In this document: one piece after another, positions 1 to 11,381 of the stretch
Numbering within the stretch: the first letter of the stretch is position 1
Layout of the letters: each line of letters opens with the position of its first letter
NCBI RefSeq assembly: GCF_020360975.1
Contig: NW_025408669.1
Coordinates: forward strand, 6,696,001-6,760,000
Reading direction: 5' to 3'
DNA length: 64,000 nt
Source of the DNA: Hirsutella rhossiliensis
Lineage: Eukaryota > Ascomycota > Sordariomycetes > Hypocreales > Ophiocordycipitaceae
Notes under the pieces: generated by a model
Told to the model about the DNA's origin: nothing
Databases searched by the model: none
The model's input: the letters and a program-made list of their open reading frames with translations, nothing else
Program-made: the position numbers and the translations under genes

Positions 1-693
1 AGCTGGGCCCTTTGGGTAAACCCTGTGGGCTGGACGCGGCGGAGAGCGGGAGACGGGCAAGGCGAGTGGCGCGTGTGTAAGGTGACAAGCTGCTTTATGA
101 GCTTCAGCATTCTCTCTTGGCGAACCTGGCTGGGTCGTGTAATTCCATGATGTTTCTTAGAATTGCCTTGGCGGTCACCTTTTCACTTGAGCAAGGTGTT
201 GTCTCTTGACGCCTGGCCGTGGACCGGGCGAGCAAGCGTAGATACATGCACGTGGAAACAGATTGGCATGTAAATTGCAAAGGCACCTGAGAACACAGGG
301 AAATCCCTTTTGAACGTGGAGTACTGTAAGTAGGTATGCCTGGGTGTAAAGCCAAGAGTCGGGTATCCGGAGTGGTGGGACGTCTTGCTTCCCAACCAAA
401 ATGGAGCCGATGTCATGCGCGTTTCCCCAGACGGCTGAACCGTGGGGGCTGAGCTCTGCTAAGCGTCGGTGACCTCGCTCAACCTCTTCTATTGCTCCCT
501 CTACACACATTCTCTCTCTACTCCTGGAGGAACACGGCGTCCACTCATTCACTCCCCGGTCTTTCTCTTCCGGGAATTGCACCAACGTGCCATTCGCCAC
601 TCACCGCCTCCCGCGGCGTCCCGGACGCAAGCGCCATAGAGAGGTCGCCCTCTCGAGCCTGGCTGCGGCGGCACCTCCGGCTTATTCGGAACG
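1..693. other. Upstream intergenic region of the lipase gene
   Basis: No gene is supported here; the open frames are short and mutually overlapping with no recognisable protein. The last 200 bases (about 480-690) are pyrimidine-rich on the + strand, as is usual just upstream of filamentous-fungal start codons, so this is probably promoter and 5' leader for the gene starting at 694. The left window edge could also hold the far end of a neighbouring transcript, which cannot be judged. Confidence 0.5.
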
Positions 694-3029
694 ATGCCGC
701 CAGACACGGTTTACGGCTTCCCCCCGGAAGCGTTCGACATTTCACGCATTCCCGACATCGACCACGAGTATGTCGACCCCGAGGACCTGAAGGCCTTTGA
801 GGCGGCGCTGCGAGCACCCGATCCGCTGCAGAGCCCATCTGAAGAGACGGTGAGCGTCAGGTCGCCGAGGAGCCCCGCCGGCCCCTTCAACATCACAAAG
901 CGAAACTCGCAGACGGGCGCCGCCTTTGACGACGATGCCTCGGCCATCGTGGCAGCTGCCGGGACTGCCGGAGGGGAGCTGCAGCCCCCGCCGAAGCCGA
1001 CGATGCACAGCCACGGGACCTTTATCACGGCGCAAAACGACTGGGCGCCGGTGAACCCCAACCTCTATCGCGGTCGGAGAAGCGGCAAGGACGGCCGCAG
1101 GAAACGTGCCAAGGACGCCGTCGAGGGCCTGCTGGGCACCCGGACCAAGGACGAGACGAGGGAGGGCTACTTTTACCAGCTCGCCAAGTGGCCGTTGCTG
1201 GTCTTCGTCTTCACCTGGCTGGCCTGGCTGAGCGTCGCCTACCTCGCCACGCGATGGTACATCTGGGTGTACGAGCACTTCTTCACCTGGCGAGGCCGGC
1301 GGGAGTCGCTGCGGAGAAACATGCGGCGGACGTCGAGCTACAGGGACTGGGTCGCCGCCGCGAGGGAGCTGGACAGTTTTCTCGGCAGGCAGACATGGCG
1401 GGAGGAAAACGACTTTGCCTACTACGACTCCAAGACGGTCAAGCGGGTGTGGGATCAGATGCGCAAGATGAGGGCGCGGGCCGAGGCGCAGGAGACGGGG
1501 GACGCTCAGCAAAACGGCAAAGGCAAGGCCGTGGACGATTTGAGGGCGCTGATCGAGGCCTGCGTCAAGAATAACTTTGTTGGCGTGGAGAACTCGAGGC
1601 TGTACAGCCAGACGTACTACGGGACCAAGAATCTTGTCCAGAACTTCGTCGACGAAGGTAGGTCCCTATTCTGCTCGCACCGATGAGGGACGAGGCTGAC
1701 TGGGCGCCAGTCGAGGCGAGCGTCAGGTTCCTGCACAAGACGAAACAGCTCGAGATCGAGGAGAAACGGCTCCTGTTCAAGCACGTCCACGCCAACTACG
1801 GGCGGACGGCGCTCTGCTTGTCTGGAGGGGCCGCCTTTGCCTACTACCACATCGGAGTGGTCAGGGCCCTGCTGGATGCCGACCAGCTCCCCGATGTCAT
1901 CACCGGTACTAGCGGCGGCGCGCTCGTGGCGGCGCTCGTGGCGACGCGGACCAACGAGGAGCTCAAGCAGCTGCTCGTGCCGGCCCTCGCACACCGCATC
2001 AATGCCTGCAGCGAGCCCATGACGACATGGTTCCCCAGGTGGTGGAAGACGGGCGCCCGCTTCGACTCGGTCGACTGGGCTGCCCGGTGCAGTTGGTGGG
2101 CTCGGGGCTCGCTGACATTCCGCGAGGCGTACGAGCGGACGGGCCGCATTCTCAACGTCTCGTGCGTCCCGGCCGACCCGCACTCGCCCACGATCCTGTG
2201 CAACTACCTCACGAGCCCGGACTGCGTCATCTGGTCGGCCGTTCTGGCATCGGCCGCGGTTCCCGGCATCCTCAACCCCGTCGTCCTTATGATGAAGACG
2301 TGGGACGGAACGCTGGCGCCGTACTCGTTTGGCCACAAGTGGAAGGACGGAAGCTTGCGGACCGACATCCCGATCAAGGCGCTCAACACGCACTTCAACG
2401 TCAACTTTACCATTGTCAGCCAGGTGAACCCGCACATAAACCTGTTCTTCTTCTCGTCGAGGGGCTCCGTCGGGCACCCGGTGACGCACCGCAAGGGGCG
2501 GGGCTGGCGCGGGGGATACCTCATGTCGGCCATTGAGAACTACCTGAAGCTCGACATGAACAAGTGGCTCAGATTCATCCGGCACGCGGAGCTGCTGCCA
2601 CGGCCGCTGGGGCAAGACTGGAGCCAGCTGTGGCTGCAGGAGTTTAGCGGCAACATCACCATCTGGCCCAAGTCGGCCGTGACGGACTTTTGGCACATCC
2701 TGTCGGACCCGGACGCGGGCCGGCTGGCGCGCATGATCCACGAGGGCCGGCAGAGCGCGTTCCCCAAGCTCAAATTCATCGCCAACCGGCTCAAGGTGGA
2801 GCGGCTGGTGGAGCAGGGCCGGCTGGACACGAGGCCGTGGGTGCGCAGGGGAAGCATCCAAACCATCCTAAGCGAGGACAACCTGCAGAGTCTGCTGGCG
2901 GGGGAATCGGGCCTGAACGGGACAACAGAGGAGGAGGATAATGATGAGGAGGAAGAGGGGGAGGACGTGACTCGGACGGCGCCGGTGGACGAATTTGCGG
3001 GCGGCGTGCAAGCTGAGAAGACGGGCTGA
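694..3029 (+). CDS. Patatin-like phospholipase/triacylglycerol lipase (Tgl3/4/5 family, DUF3336)
   Basis: Two exons, 694-1657 and 1711-3029, separated by a 53-nt GT-AG intron; the spliced protein is 760 aa. The N-terminal 150 residues are low-complexity. A hydrophobic hairpin-like stretch follows (about residues 165-190, WPLLVFVFTWLAWLSVAYL), then the basic DUF3336-type region (RTSSYRDWVAAARELD). The patatin domain starts near residue 350, with the oxyanion-type glycine run LCLSGGAAFAYYH and the nucleophile elbow GTSGG (Ser about 389). The catalytic Asp partner is probably in KDGSLRTDIP. The C-terminus is acidic (EEEDNDEEEEGED). This family hydrolyses triacylglycerol or phospholipid and acts at lipid droplets or membranes; the exact substrate cannot be read from sequence. 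The ATG at 694 is the first in frame and follows a pyrimidine-rich leader. The gene is co-directional with SEC63 downstream. Confidence 0.93.
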
Positions 3030-3607
3030 CGGCCGAAAGGCCGTTCAGGGGGGGAGGCGATTTTTCTCTCGGAAACTCCGGGATGAGGGGGCCTCGGCTT
3101 GGCAATAGAACAGGATAGGTGTAGCCGATGCATTTTTATTAGACCGTTGATGATGAAGACCTCGTTGCCAGGCTTTGAGTATAATACAGAGCCATTACAC
3201 TAATTCAAGAGACGGCCTCCCCCTTCTCTCCCCCCTGCCGTCGCAAGGCGTGTGACCCCTGAAAAGCTTAGCGCAGTGATGTGCCCGAAGACCCGGGGGC
3301 GGGCACCAAAAAAAGCCCCAGTGCGTTTAGGCCCCTGGCGCGGTCCCCCGGCAGCGCTCATTGGCGGGCTGCGGCTGCTGGGCATGTGAACACGGTGGCG
3401 GCATTGGGTCGGATAATCCGATGGCCGGGGCCCCAAACCGGCAACTTGGATCCTACAGCGCACCTTTTTCCCCTTGAATGCCACATCTCGCAACCCAAGA
3501 GAACACATCACCCGGGAGATCGTCGACGCGTATCCCAAGGCAGAGATTTCCTCAATTCACCTCTTCCGCCTCGACAGGAGCAGGCTGTGCCCTCTCCGGC
3601 CGCCACG
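3030..3607. other. Intergenic: lipase 3' end / SEC63 promoter
   Basis: No gene seen. It must hold the 3' UTR of the lipase and the promoter and leader of SEC63. An inverted CCAAT box (ATTGG) lies at about 3360. Short open frames here have no recognisable content. Confidence 0.5.
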
Positions 3608-6094
3608 ATGAGCTCAGACTATTCCTACGATGACCAGGTGCGCCTCGCTCTGCAAGCTCCTCGCGACGCTGACAGACATGCTGACTCTCTTCCTTGTCCT
3701 TCTCCCACAGGCCCAGTTCTTCCCGTACTTTATCCTGACGCTGACGGGCCTCGTCACGATACCACTGACCTACAGTCTGCTGCGGCCCAGCAGCGACGAC
3801 GAGAAGCTCGCGCCGCGCATCCAGACGGCCTACAAGATCAAGGATGTCGCTGCCGTCGAGGGCCTGCGGTCTGCGCAGAAGCGGAAGCAGCGCAAGATCA
3901 AGCGGACGCTCGTGGCGCTGGCGGGCTGGGGCCTCATGGGCTTCATGGTCTATCTCATCATGGTGACGACGCCGCTCGTGGCCAAGGTCTGGAATCCGTA
4001 CGATATTCTGGGCATCTCAGAGGTAAGCCGCCTGAATCCTCAGTCTGACTTTCCATCGCCTGAGTGCGTGCTGTCCGAGCCGAGGGCTAACGCGAAATTC
4101 ATCTTCATAGTCGGCAACGGACAAGCAAATCAAGTCGCACTACAAGCGCCTCTCCGTCAAGTTCCACCCCGACAAAGTCCGGCCCGACCCGGCCAAGAAC
4201 CAGACGCTCGAGTCGCTCAACAACCACTACGTCGAGCTTACAAAGGCCTATCAGTCGCTGACGGACGAGGACGTGCGCAACAATTACATCCAGTACGGCC
4301 ACCCCGACGGCAAGCAGAGCCTCAGCATCGGCATCGCCCTGCCCAAATTCATCATCTCGGACGGCAACGGCAAGTACCTCGTCCTCATCTACACATGCCT
4401 GCTCGGCGTGCTGCTGCCCTACCTCGTCGGCTCATGGTGGTACGGCACCAAGCGGAGATCCAAGGAGGGCGTCCTCATGGAGAGCGCCAACAACCTGTTC
4501 CGCCAGTACGACGAGGCCATGGACGAGGCCGGCATCATCGCCGCCCTCAGCGCCGGCAAGGAGTTCGAGGAGGTGCTCAGGGGCGACCAGGCCGAGTCGG
4601 GCCTGTCCAAGATTGAGGCCCGCATCACGGCCGAGGGCGATGCCTCTCCCTTTGCCGCCGGCTTCTCCGTCAAGGACAAGGAGAGACTCGAGGACCTCGA
4701 TAACGGCGTGCGTCGCAAGGCTCTTGCCCTGCTGTGGGCGTACCTGGGGCGGGTCGAACTCGGCGACGCAGCCTTGACCAAGGCCAAGTACAACATTGCG
4801 CCCATTGCCCGCACCCTGAACAAGTCGTTTGCCGCCATTGCGCTCGCCTACGGCAATATTGGCCCGATTGCCGGGTCCTTTTACGCCAACCAGCACCTCA
4901 TCCAGGCACTCTCGCCCAAGTCCTCTCCCCTCCTCCAGCTCCCTCACTTCACGTCCAAGATTGCCATGGCAGTCGAGGGCGATTCCAAGACTCACATGAC
5001 GGTCCAGCAGTTCATGGACCTCCCCGATGCGCAAAGGCGCCGACTGGCGGTCGGCAAGGGCCTGCTGAGCGAGGACGAGTATAGAGCGAGCATCAACGTC
5101 GGCAAGCAGCTACCCTACCTGCGAGTGGCCAAGGCCTTCTTCAAGGTGACTGGCGAACGCGTCATCATCCCCTCGTCCCTCGTCAGCCTGGTCATCAAGG
5201 GCCGCTTCATCCCCCCCGGCGCCGAAAAGATCCCGCCCATCGACGAGCTGGACCTCGAGGACGTGGACCCGGCCGAGGACGACCTCGAGGCCCTGATGGG
5301 CCGCAAGACCAAGACGATCAAGGGCCCCGACGGCAAGCCGATGTCGGTGGAGGAGAAGACGGTGCTGCCGCCGCTGGCGTTTGCGCCGCACTACGCCCGT
5401 GAGCACACGCCCAAGTGGTATGCCTTCCTCAGCGACTCCAAGCAGGGCAAGATGGCGGTACCCCCCTTTACCTTTGACCGCTTCGACCAGCCCATTTTCG
5501 ACGACCAGGGCAAGCCGACGTTTGCCATGCAGACGCTCAAGGCGCAGTTTGCGGCACCTCCGCAGGCGGGCCACTACACGTTTGTCATGCACGTCATCTG
5601 CGACTCGTACGTCGGCTTCGACACAAAGATGGAGGTGACGCTCGTCGTCGAGGAGGCGGCCAAGGCGGCCAAGATGGCGGCCGAGGACGAGATTAGCGAG
5701 CCCGACGAAGGTACGTTGGCTGCCCCTGTTTTTTGGCCTCTTTACGTTTCGCCCCTTGATCCCACCTCTGCAACTTTCTTTTTATCACTTTTTTCTCGAG
5801 GCCTTGTGTCTTTCTTTTTTTTCCCTTGCGCAATGCAGCCCATTCTAGCTCCAAGGGGACGCTTCCGACAAGAAAAAAGCAAAAAAATAGCTAACCGCTG
5901 CTCCCTCCCCCGTAGACTCCATCGCCGGCCAGATGCACGCCCTCAAGACGGGCCAGGCCCCCGAGCCCCGGCGGCGGAAGGCCGCCCGCAGCAACGACGA
6001 CGACGACGACGACGACTCGTCGGACGAGAGCGGGACCGAGGAGGAGGCCGAGGACACGAGCGACACCAACACGGACACGGAGGACGAGTCGTAA
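3608..6094 (+). CDS. SEC63: ER translocation J-protein Sec63
   Basis: Four exons: 3608-3637, 3711-4022, 4111-5710 and 5916-6094 (introns of 73, 88 and 205 nt), giving 706 aa, close to yeast Sec63 (663 aa). The first exon is only 30 nt (MSSDYSYDDQ). Transmembrane segments lie near residues 12-35, 75-98 and 203-226. The J domain sits between the second and third, so in the ER lumen, with the HPD motif at about 133-135 (VKFHPDKV). The Sec63/Brl region follows from about 300. The tail is strongly acidic (poly-Asp, then EDTSDTNTDTEDES), matching the acidic C-terminus through which yeast Sec63 binds Sec62 after CK2 phosphorylation. It recruits luminal Hsp70 (BiP) to the Sec61 channel for post-translational translocation. 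The long last intron contains earlier AG acceptors; see findings. Confidence 0.95.
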
Positions 6095-6656
6095 GGAGAG
6101 AGACGAGCGTGCGCGTGCCCCGTGGGTACGGCCGGGGGCGGCGCGTTGAGACCGGAGGGAAGTACAACAGGGGCATGCGGCCCGGGTGAAGCTGCGGGAA
6201 GAGAGGAGTCGGTGGAGAGAAAGACAGCGGTTCCGGTGGGCGTGTTGCCGCGGGCTCAGCGAGGCAGGGCGGGAGTTTTGCGGTATATATTAGGGCGCTT
6301 TTCCATCCTTTCAACCCCATGTGTTATTTCAAAGAGGTTCCGGTTTGTGTTCGTCTACAGGGCGACTGTGCTGGTTTCTCTCTCCCCTTGCACCCCCATT
6401 TTCCCAGGTCGTCCTCGCGCCTCTCGAGCGTGGGCATACCTACCGTCCTCGCCGTGACCAAAAATGACTTTAATTTACACACACTCTCTCTGTGTTTCTC
6501 TACAGGCCGATGTTTGCTACTCAGTAGCGCGTGTGCAGCGCCCGCCAGTGCCTCGCCGAGCCAGGGACGACGCAGCATCCGGCGACAGGCTCGGGCGGCC
6601 TTCCCTTCTCTTTCCGCCGCGCCTCGACTCGCTCTCCAGCATATACATGTGCTCAC
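6095..6656. other. Convergent 3' intergenic region
   Basis: Lies between the converging SEC63 and LCHN-like genes. No open frame with recognisable product. It contains an AT-rich run around 6280-6310 (tatatatta) that could serve 3' end formation. Nothing else supported. Confidence 0.5.
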
Positions 6657-8576
6657 TCAGCAGACCCTCACGCCACACACCTCGACCCCCTTGGCCTCGA
6701 CGCGCGCCGAGCGGCCAAAGTACGCGGCCACGAGGTCCTGGATAAAGACGGCGTCGGCGGCGCTCCAGACGTCGAGGCCCATGTTCTCGACGCAGCGGCT
6801 GTCGATGGCTATGGCGTCGTCTGCGCCGGGCCCCTCGCCGATGCCGTTGTCGAGCAGCGCCTCGGCCTCGTCCTCCTCGGTGCCGTCGTCGTCGTCGCGG
6901 TACTGCCCCGGGTAAGAGCCCTCGGCGCTGTCGACGACGTCGGCGAGAACGGAGAGCATCTGCTTGGTGAGGCGATGGAAGTAGGCAATGACGGCGAGCT
7001 CGACGCGAGCCTCGTCGGACTCTGCCGGGCGGCGGCCGGCAAAGGAGGTGACGGAGTCGGCGAGGAGGTCGGAGCCTGACGAGAGCCGGGGCATGGACAT
7101 GGGGGTGTGGGGCGCGGGGGCCAGGTTGGCCAGGAGGGCGGCATCGCGCGACGACTCCTCCTGTTCCTCGGAGCGAAGCTGCTCGCCCGCGCTGGCCCAC
7201 CACATGTAGCCGTTGTAGGCGAGGGCGGCCCAGCTCGGGGGCTCGACAAGCTGGTCCGGGGCCTCGTCGCTAACCAGGCGGTGGCTCGTCGATGAGCGGC
7301 GCGCCGACGCAGGGGATTGGGGAGAGTCGGAGGCGGCGTCGGCGGTGGGGGCGGCAAGGCAGGCGAGGCCGCTGCGGAGGGAGTTGAAGCGGCGCAGGTC
7401 ACGCTGGGTGGCCTTGATGGGGCTGCCCCGGGGACATTCGACGACGGGCCACGCATTTTCACTTGGGCCCGAGGGATGGTCGGGCGGCATGGTGATGAGC
7501 ATGTCCCACAGGGTGTCCTTCATTGCCAGGATACTGTCGGTGGTGCAGGCGATCCAGCCAGAGCCAGGGCCGCCATCGAGCTCCTCCGGGCTCTCATCTT
7601 TGCGTCGGGCCGCCTCCAAGTCTTGCACAAGAAAGGGGATGTCGTGGACGCCGATGGTGAAGAGAGGCCGCAGGCGAGGGGTGGGTGAGGAGGGCGGTAG
7701 TACATCGGACACGGAGAGGGGAATGTTGGAGAGGACCGAAATGTCATAGACTGCGGTCCTGTTAGCCAAGACTAGCCGGACAGTGTTTTGTCGTCGGGCT
7801 TACCGAAGTCGCAGATTTCACGGACGGGGGCGTGGCAGGATATCAAGATGCGTCTCCTCAGCAAAGCGGCGCGATGGATGGGGAAGATGAGGGGCCCGAA
7901 TCTGTCGAGCAGCTTGGTCAAGCTCCAGGCAGGGTGATGGGGCGAGAGCCTGTGTTCAGAGGGGCGCAAGGCGGTGCCGTCGGAGATGGATCGGGACCTG
8001 GTATGAGGGGCTCGCTCGAGGGTAGGCGATGGAGGGAGGTCGGGGGGGTCTGCGTCGGAAGCCTTGTTGGCCTGCCAGTAGCGCTCAAGGAGGTCGGTCA
8101 TGTTGCGGTCCTTGGCGAGCTTGCTGCGTTGCTGCAGGTCAGGCGGCTGGTCAAGGCGGCGGGCGGGCAGCAACTCACGCAGCCATTTGCTCGAGGTGTT
8201 GGGCATGCCTCCAAGCGCGGCCCAGCCTGCCGTAGCTCAGGGGGACGAGGATGCCGACGGCAATCATGCGGGCATTCCGCGAGTCCTCCTCGTCGCAGGG
8301 CTCGTTGACAAAGGCGCTGAGGCCGGCGTGGGCAGCGCCGTGGACGAAGTAGATGAGGTCATTGGAAACGGTGTGTAGGCCCGAGGGCAGCGACTTGTAC
8401 TCGACGTGGCCGTCGAGGTCGAGGCCCGGGACGGAGCGCTTCCAGGCAATGGTGTAGCCGGCCTTGACGTCGAAGTCGATGAGGAAGAGGGCGTCGAGAG
8501 GGGGGCGGTCGGCGGGATGTGAGAGAAGGGAGAGTGAGGACGAGTGGCGATGGCGTGGTGGTCGGTCAGCGGCCAT
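6657..8576 (-). CDS. LCHN/DENND11-type DENN-like protein (DUF2347/DUF4484, yeast ANR2 family)
   Basis: Three exons on the minus strand: 8576-8179, 8123-7804 and 7750-6657, with introns of 55 and 53 nt. The spliced protein is 603 aa; yeast Anr2 is about 530 aa. Residues about 25-130 carry the family's N-terminal pattern: LDALFLIDFDVKAGYTI, then YKSLPSGLHTV, then DLIYFVHGAAHAGLSAF and ARMIAVGILVP. The splice between exons 1 and 2 restores a helix (LEQMAAKLAKDRN) in frame. A basic, serine-rich linker follows, then the DUF4484-like C-terminal half. Human DENND11/LCHN is a predicted DENN-type GEF and the yeast protein is uncharacterised, so a role in Rab or vesicle traffic is inference from family only. 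The exact splice acceptor of intron 1 was chosen because only CGCAG|C keeps the frame. Confidence 0.85.
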
Positions 8577-9655
8577 GGCGACTGGTCATCTATGGTCGGC
8601 AGCGGAGCATGACTTCGCTGGATGGAGATGAGAGTGAGGACGGCGGCGATGGTCGAGTTTGGGGTTGTTGGGGGGGGGGGATCGGCAAAGGCTGAAGCGA
8701 TGGCAACTGGCACTGTCTCTGCGGTAGCGCATGTGCAGTACAGTGTACACCGAGTGGGCTGAAGATTACCCTGGAGCGAGCGCTGCCTGTTCTCGGGCTG
8801 TTCCAGACACGCGCAACACACCTGCAGACCAACATCCCTTTTCCCCTCTGACGGCCACTGGAAGACTGGATCGTCGAGCGAGTCAGTGCCTCATCATCTT
8901 GAGTATTTTTTCATCTCCTGGATGTGTTTCTGCAATTTGGCCTGCTGTCGTCTTCCCCGCCCTCTGGCTCCCCCCCCCACTGGCCGACTACTACCATAGT
9001 AGCTCCAATAGCTGCCCAGCATTTACCACAGCGGGTGGCAGCGGTTTCCGGGCACATGATTGGCCGTAAGCTCCGCTGGCAGGACCGAGGTTCTAGCAGC
9101 CGCCTGACGCAACAAAGCATAAGCCTGCTAGAAGAACCGCTGGCCTCGCCCACAGGCGCCGTCACGAGCGAGACTCGCCCCCGACGGACCGGCCGAGGCG
9201 GCATTCACCAAGCTTGAACCCCACAAACCGCCCAACCTCAACCTCTTCCCCCCTCTACTCCCCTTCGCTCGACTCTCTTTGTCTACTCTGTCCTGGTAAC
9301 CGTCTCTCACTAACGTCTCCCGCATTGGCACCAAGCAAGCACTGACGGCGTCTGCAGGCATGGCCGCCCAATAAGATTTCCCGTGCGCCGCAATCGTCAA
9401 CCACAACCCCTCCAAATTCCTTTTCCGTCCCACCAACGCCAACTCCACCATCCCCAGCGGCTTCTCTTTCCCTCGCCGCCTCCCTCTCCATCCTCTCAAC
9501 AGCTGTTCGGGCGGCAGCAGACACGACGGCCACGGCGCTCCACTCTCGCTTCCAACCTTGCGCCGTCCTCCGCCTTCCGACGCCACTCGCCTCGCCTCCA
9601 CCTCCACCGCCACCGCCAGCCAACTACTCGGGCCTGCGCAAGCCAACAAGAAGCC
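8577..9655. other. Divergent promoter region (LCHN-like gene / SLC1)
   Basis: About 1.08 kb between two divergently transcribed genes. It contains long C/T-rich runs on the + strand near SLC1 (9230-9650), as in many fungal leaders. A candidate 5'-UTR intron can be read from a GTAACC donor near 9295 to a TCTGCAG acceptor near 9358, with a CTGAC branch-like site about 13 nt before the acceptor. No protein gene is supported. Confidence 0.45.
9360..9374 (+). promoter_or_regulatory. Candidate four-codon upstream ORF in the SLC1 leader
   Basis: ATG GCC GCC CAA TAA sits just after a good 3' splice signal (CTGCAG) and 296 nt before the SLC1 start. It is the only other ATG between that splice signal and the SLC1 ATG at 9656. 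If the leader is transcribed this far up, scanning ribosomes would meet it first. Regulation by it is inference. Confidence 0.35.
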
Positions 9656-10663
9656 ATGGCCGCCCTCATCGTCGTCCTCGCCAAGCTCCTCTTCGGATAC
9701 CTAGCCGTCACCGCCTTCTTCTTCATGCTCTCCGTCGCCGTCCCCCGCGCTGGCTTCGTCGCCCGCGTCCTCGCCGCCTACGTGACCCTCGTCTTCACCG
9801 CAATCGTGAACATCATCGCCTCCGTCGTCCTCCGCCTCGCCGGCCAGCAGAACATCTCCCAGTGGGTCGGCGCCCGCATCTTCCACGAGTCGATGCGCCG
9901 CACCATTGGCGTCTCCTTCACCATCGACGACCCCGGCAACCTGCTCGCCACCGTCCGCCCGGCCGTCTTTGTCGGCAATCACCAGACGGAGCTCGACGTC
10001 GTCATGCTCGGCGCCATGTTCCCCAAATACTGCAGCGTCACGGCAAAGTCAGACCTCAAGCACGTGCCCTTTCTCGGCTGGTTCATGCACGCCTCGGGCA
10101 CCATCTTCATCGACCGCAAGAACTCAAAGGGCGCCCGCGAGGCCATGCAGGGCGCCGCCCAGGAGATGCGCGCCAAGCGCCAGAGCGTCTACATCTTCCC
10201 CGAGGGCACCCGCAGCTACGCAAAGGACCCCGTCTTGCTGCCCTTTAAAAAGGGTGCCTTCCACCTGGCCATCCAGGCCGGCGTCCCCATTATCCCCTGC
10301 GTCGTCGCAAACTACAGCCACATCTTCAGCCTCAAGGACATGGTTTTCAAGTCTGGCACCGTCCCTGTCAAAGGTAAGTCCATTGGCATCATGGCGTCTT
10401 CGCCCCCCCCGCTAACCTCCTCGCCAGTCCTCGACCCAATCCCCACCGATGGCCTCACGGCCGCCGACGTCGACGACCTCGCCCGCCGCACGCGCGACAT
10501 CATGCTCGACGAGTACGTGGCTCTCTCCGCAAAGGTCAAGGGCCAGCCGATGCCGATGCCTGCTTCCACTGCCGACGCCGCCGCTTCCAAAGTCATCAGC
10601 TCCGGCGTCGACGCCGCCGCCATCTCATCACTCGGAGGCTCTGGGATTCCCGGCAAATCATGA
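9656..10663 (+). CDS. SLC1: 1-acyl-sn-glycerol-3-phosphate acyltransferase (PlsC/Slc1 family)
   Basis: Two exons, 9656-10373 and 10428-10663, around a 54-nt GTAAGT...CAG intron whose length is a multiple of three, so an unspliced read-through frame also exists. Spliced length is 317 aa (yeast Slc1 is 303). Two hydrophobic segments occupy about residues 2-60. The acyltransferase box HX4D is NHQTELD at about 106-112, and the glycerol-phosphate-binding box is FPEGTRS at about 181. The enzyme converts lysophosphatidate to phosphatidate in ER or lipid-droplet membranes, the branch point to phospholipids and triacylglycerol. The C-terminal 60 residues are Ala/Ser-rich and look unstructured. The ATG at 9656 is in good context (GCCATGG) and directly precedes the first membrane segment. 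Confidence 0.95.
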   Translation: MAALIVVLAKLLFGYLAVTAFFFMLSVAVPRAGFVARVLAAYVTLVFTAIVNIIASVVLRLAGQQNISQWVGARIFHESMRRTIGVSFTIDDPGNLLATVRPAVFVGNHQTELDVVMLGAMFPKYCSVTAKSDLKHVPFLGWFMHASGTIFIDRKNSKGAREAMQGAAQEMRAKRQSVYIFPEGTRSYAKDPVLLPFKKGAFHLAIQAGVPIIPCVVANYSHIFSLKDMVFKSGTVPVKGKSIGIMASSPPPLTSSPVLDPIPTDGLTAADVDDLARRTRDIMLDEYVALSAKVKGQPMPMPASTADAAASKVISSGVDAAAISSLGGSGIPGKS

Positions 10664-11381
10664 ACCCCCCTGATGTGCGTCTTGCGTTGGCATCTTGCGC
10701 TACGTATAAGCGACAAGAGCGAGCGTATCGATTAGCGACAAAGACCTTAGAGACGGGCGTGGGGAGGAAACGAGCCAACCGGCTGGCCATAACGCTGGGC
10801 CTGGTCAGGCAGAAGGGAAAGAGAGACGGGGAAAGAAAATACCTATGCATGCATGGTCAATGTCATTGATACCCCATTTTTAGACGAACGGGCCCGCGGC
10901 TCGCTAGACGCGCACTGTCTGTCCTCTCTGTCTTTACAGGACCTACATAAAGTCATGTCGGGATGCTTCATCATGGCAGATAGCGCCTGGCTTTTGCCGC
11001 CGTTGCTTCTGCCGCCGCCAAGGGGCTTGACGACTCCTGTCCTGCGTGCCAAGTCGATGCCACCTCGCCAGACGGTGCCGCCGTTGTCTTCCTGAGCGAC
11101 GCTGCTCTGTTTTTGATGCATAACGTGCAGCCACAACGGTCCACACCGGCTTCCTTTCCCCCAGCGCGCACGCCGATATCGCCTTAGGCCCTCGGCGCCC
11201 AGAGGCCACCGTACATGGCCCTCCATCTCTCGTTGGGGAGCCACGTACACAATACTTATATATATGGGTGTGTGTAGTATGTATATGTGCGTGTGTATGA
11301 ACGTTTCAGACAAAGAGACATCTCCCTCGCACACCCAGGGGCCCCCCCCTGCCCCCCACGGCACCCGTCCGCCCCCTCCCC
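10664..11381. other. Convergent intergenic region with a TG/TA-rich microsatellite
   Basis: Lies between the 3' ends of SLC1 and the gelsolin-like gene. At about 11,255-11,305 there is an imperfect TA/TG dinucleotide tract (tatatatatgggtgtgtg and following). At 11,340-11,375 there is a C-rich run. No gene is supported. Confidence 0.5.

Noticed and set aside
1617..2861. 414-aa open frame on the minus strand opposite the lipase
   Set aside because: Antisense shadow of a GC-rich coding exon: low-complexity Arg/Pro/Val-rich product, no family resemblance, and the opposite strand carries clear lipase motifs.
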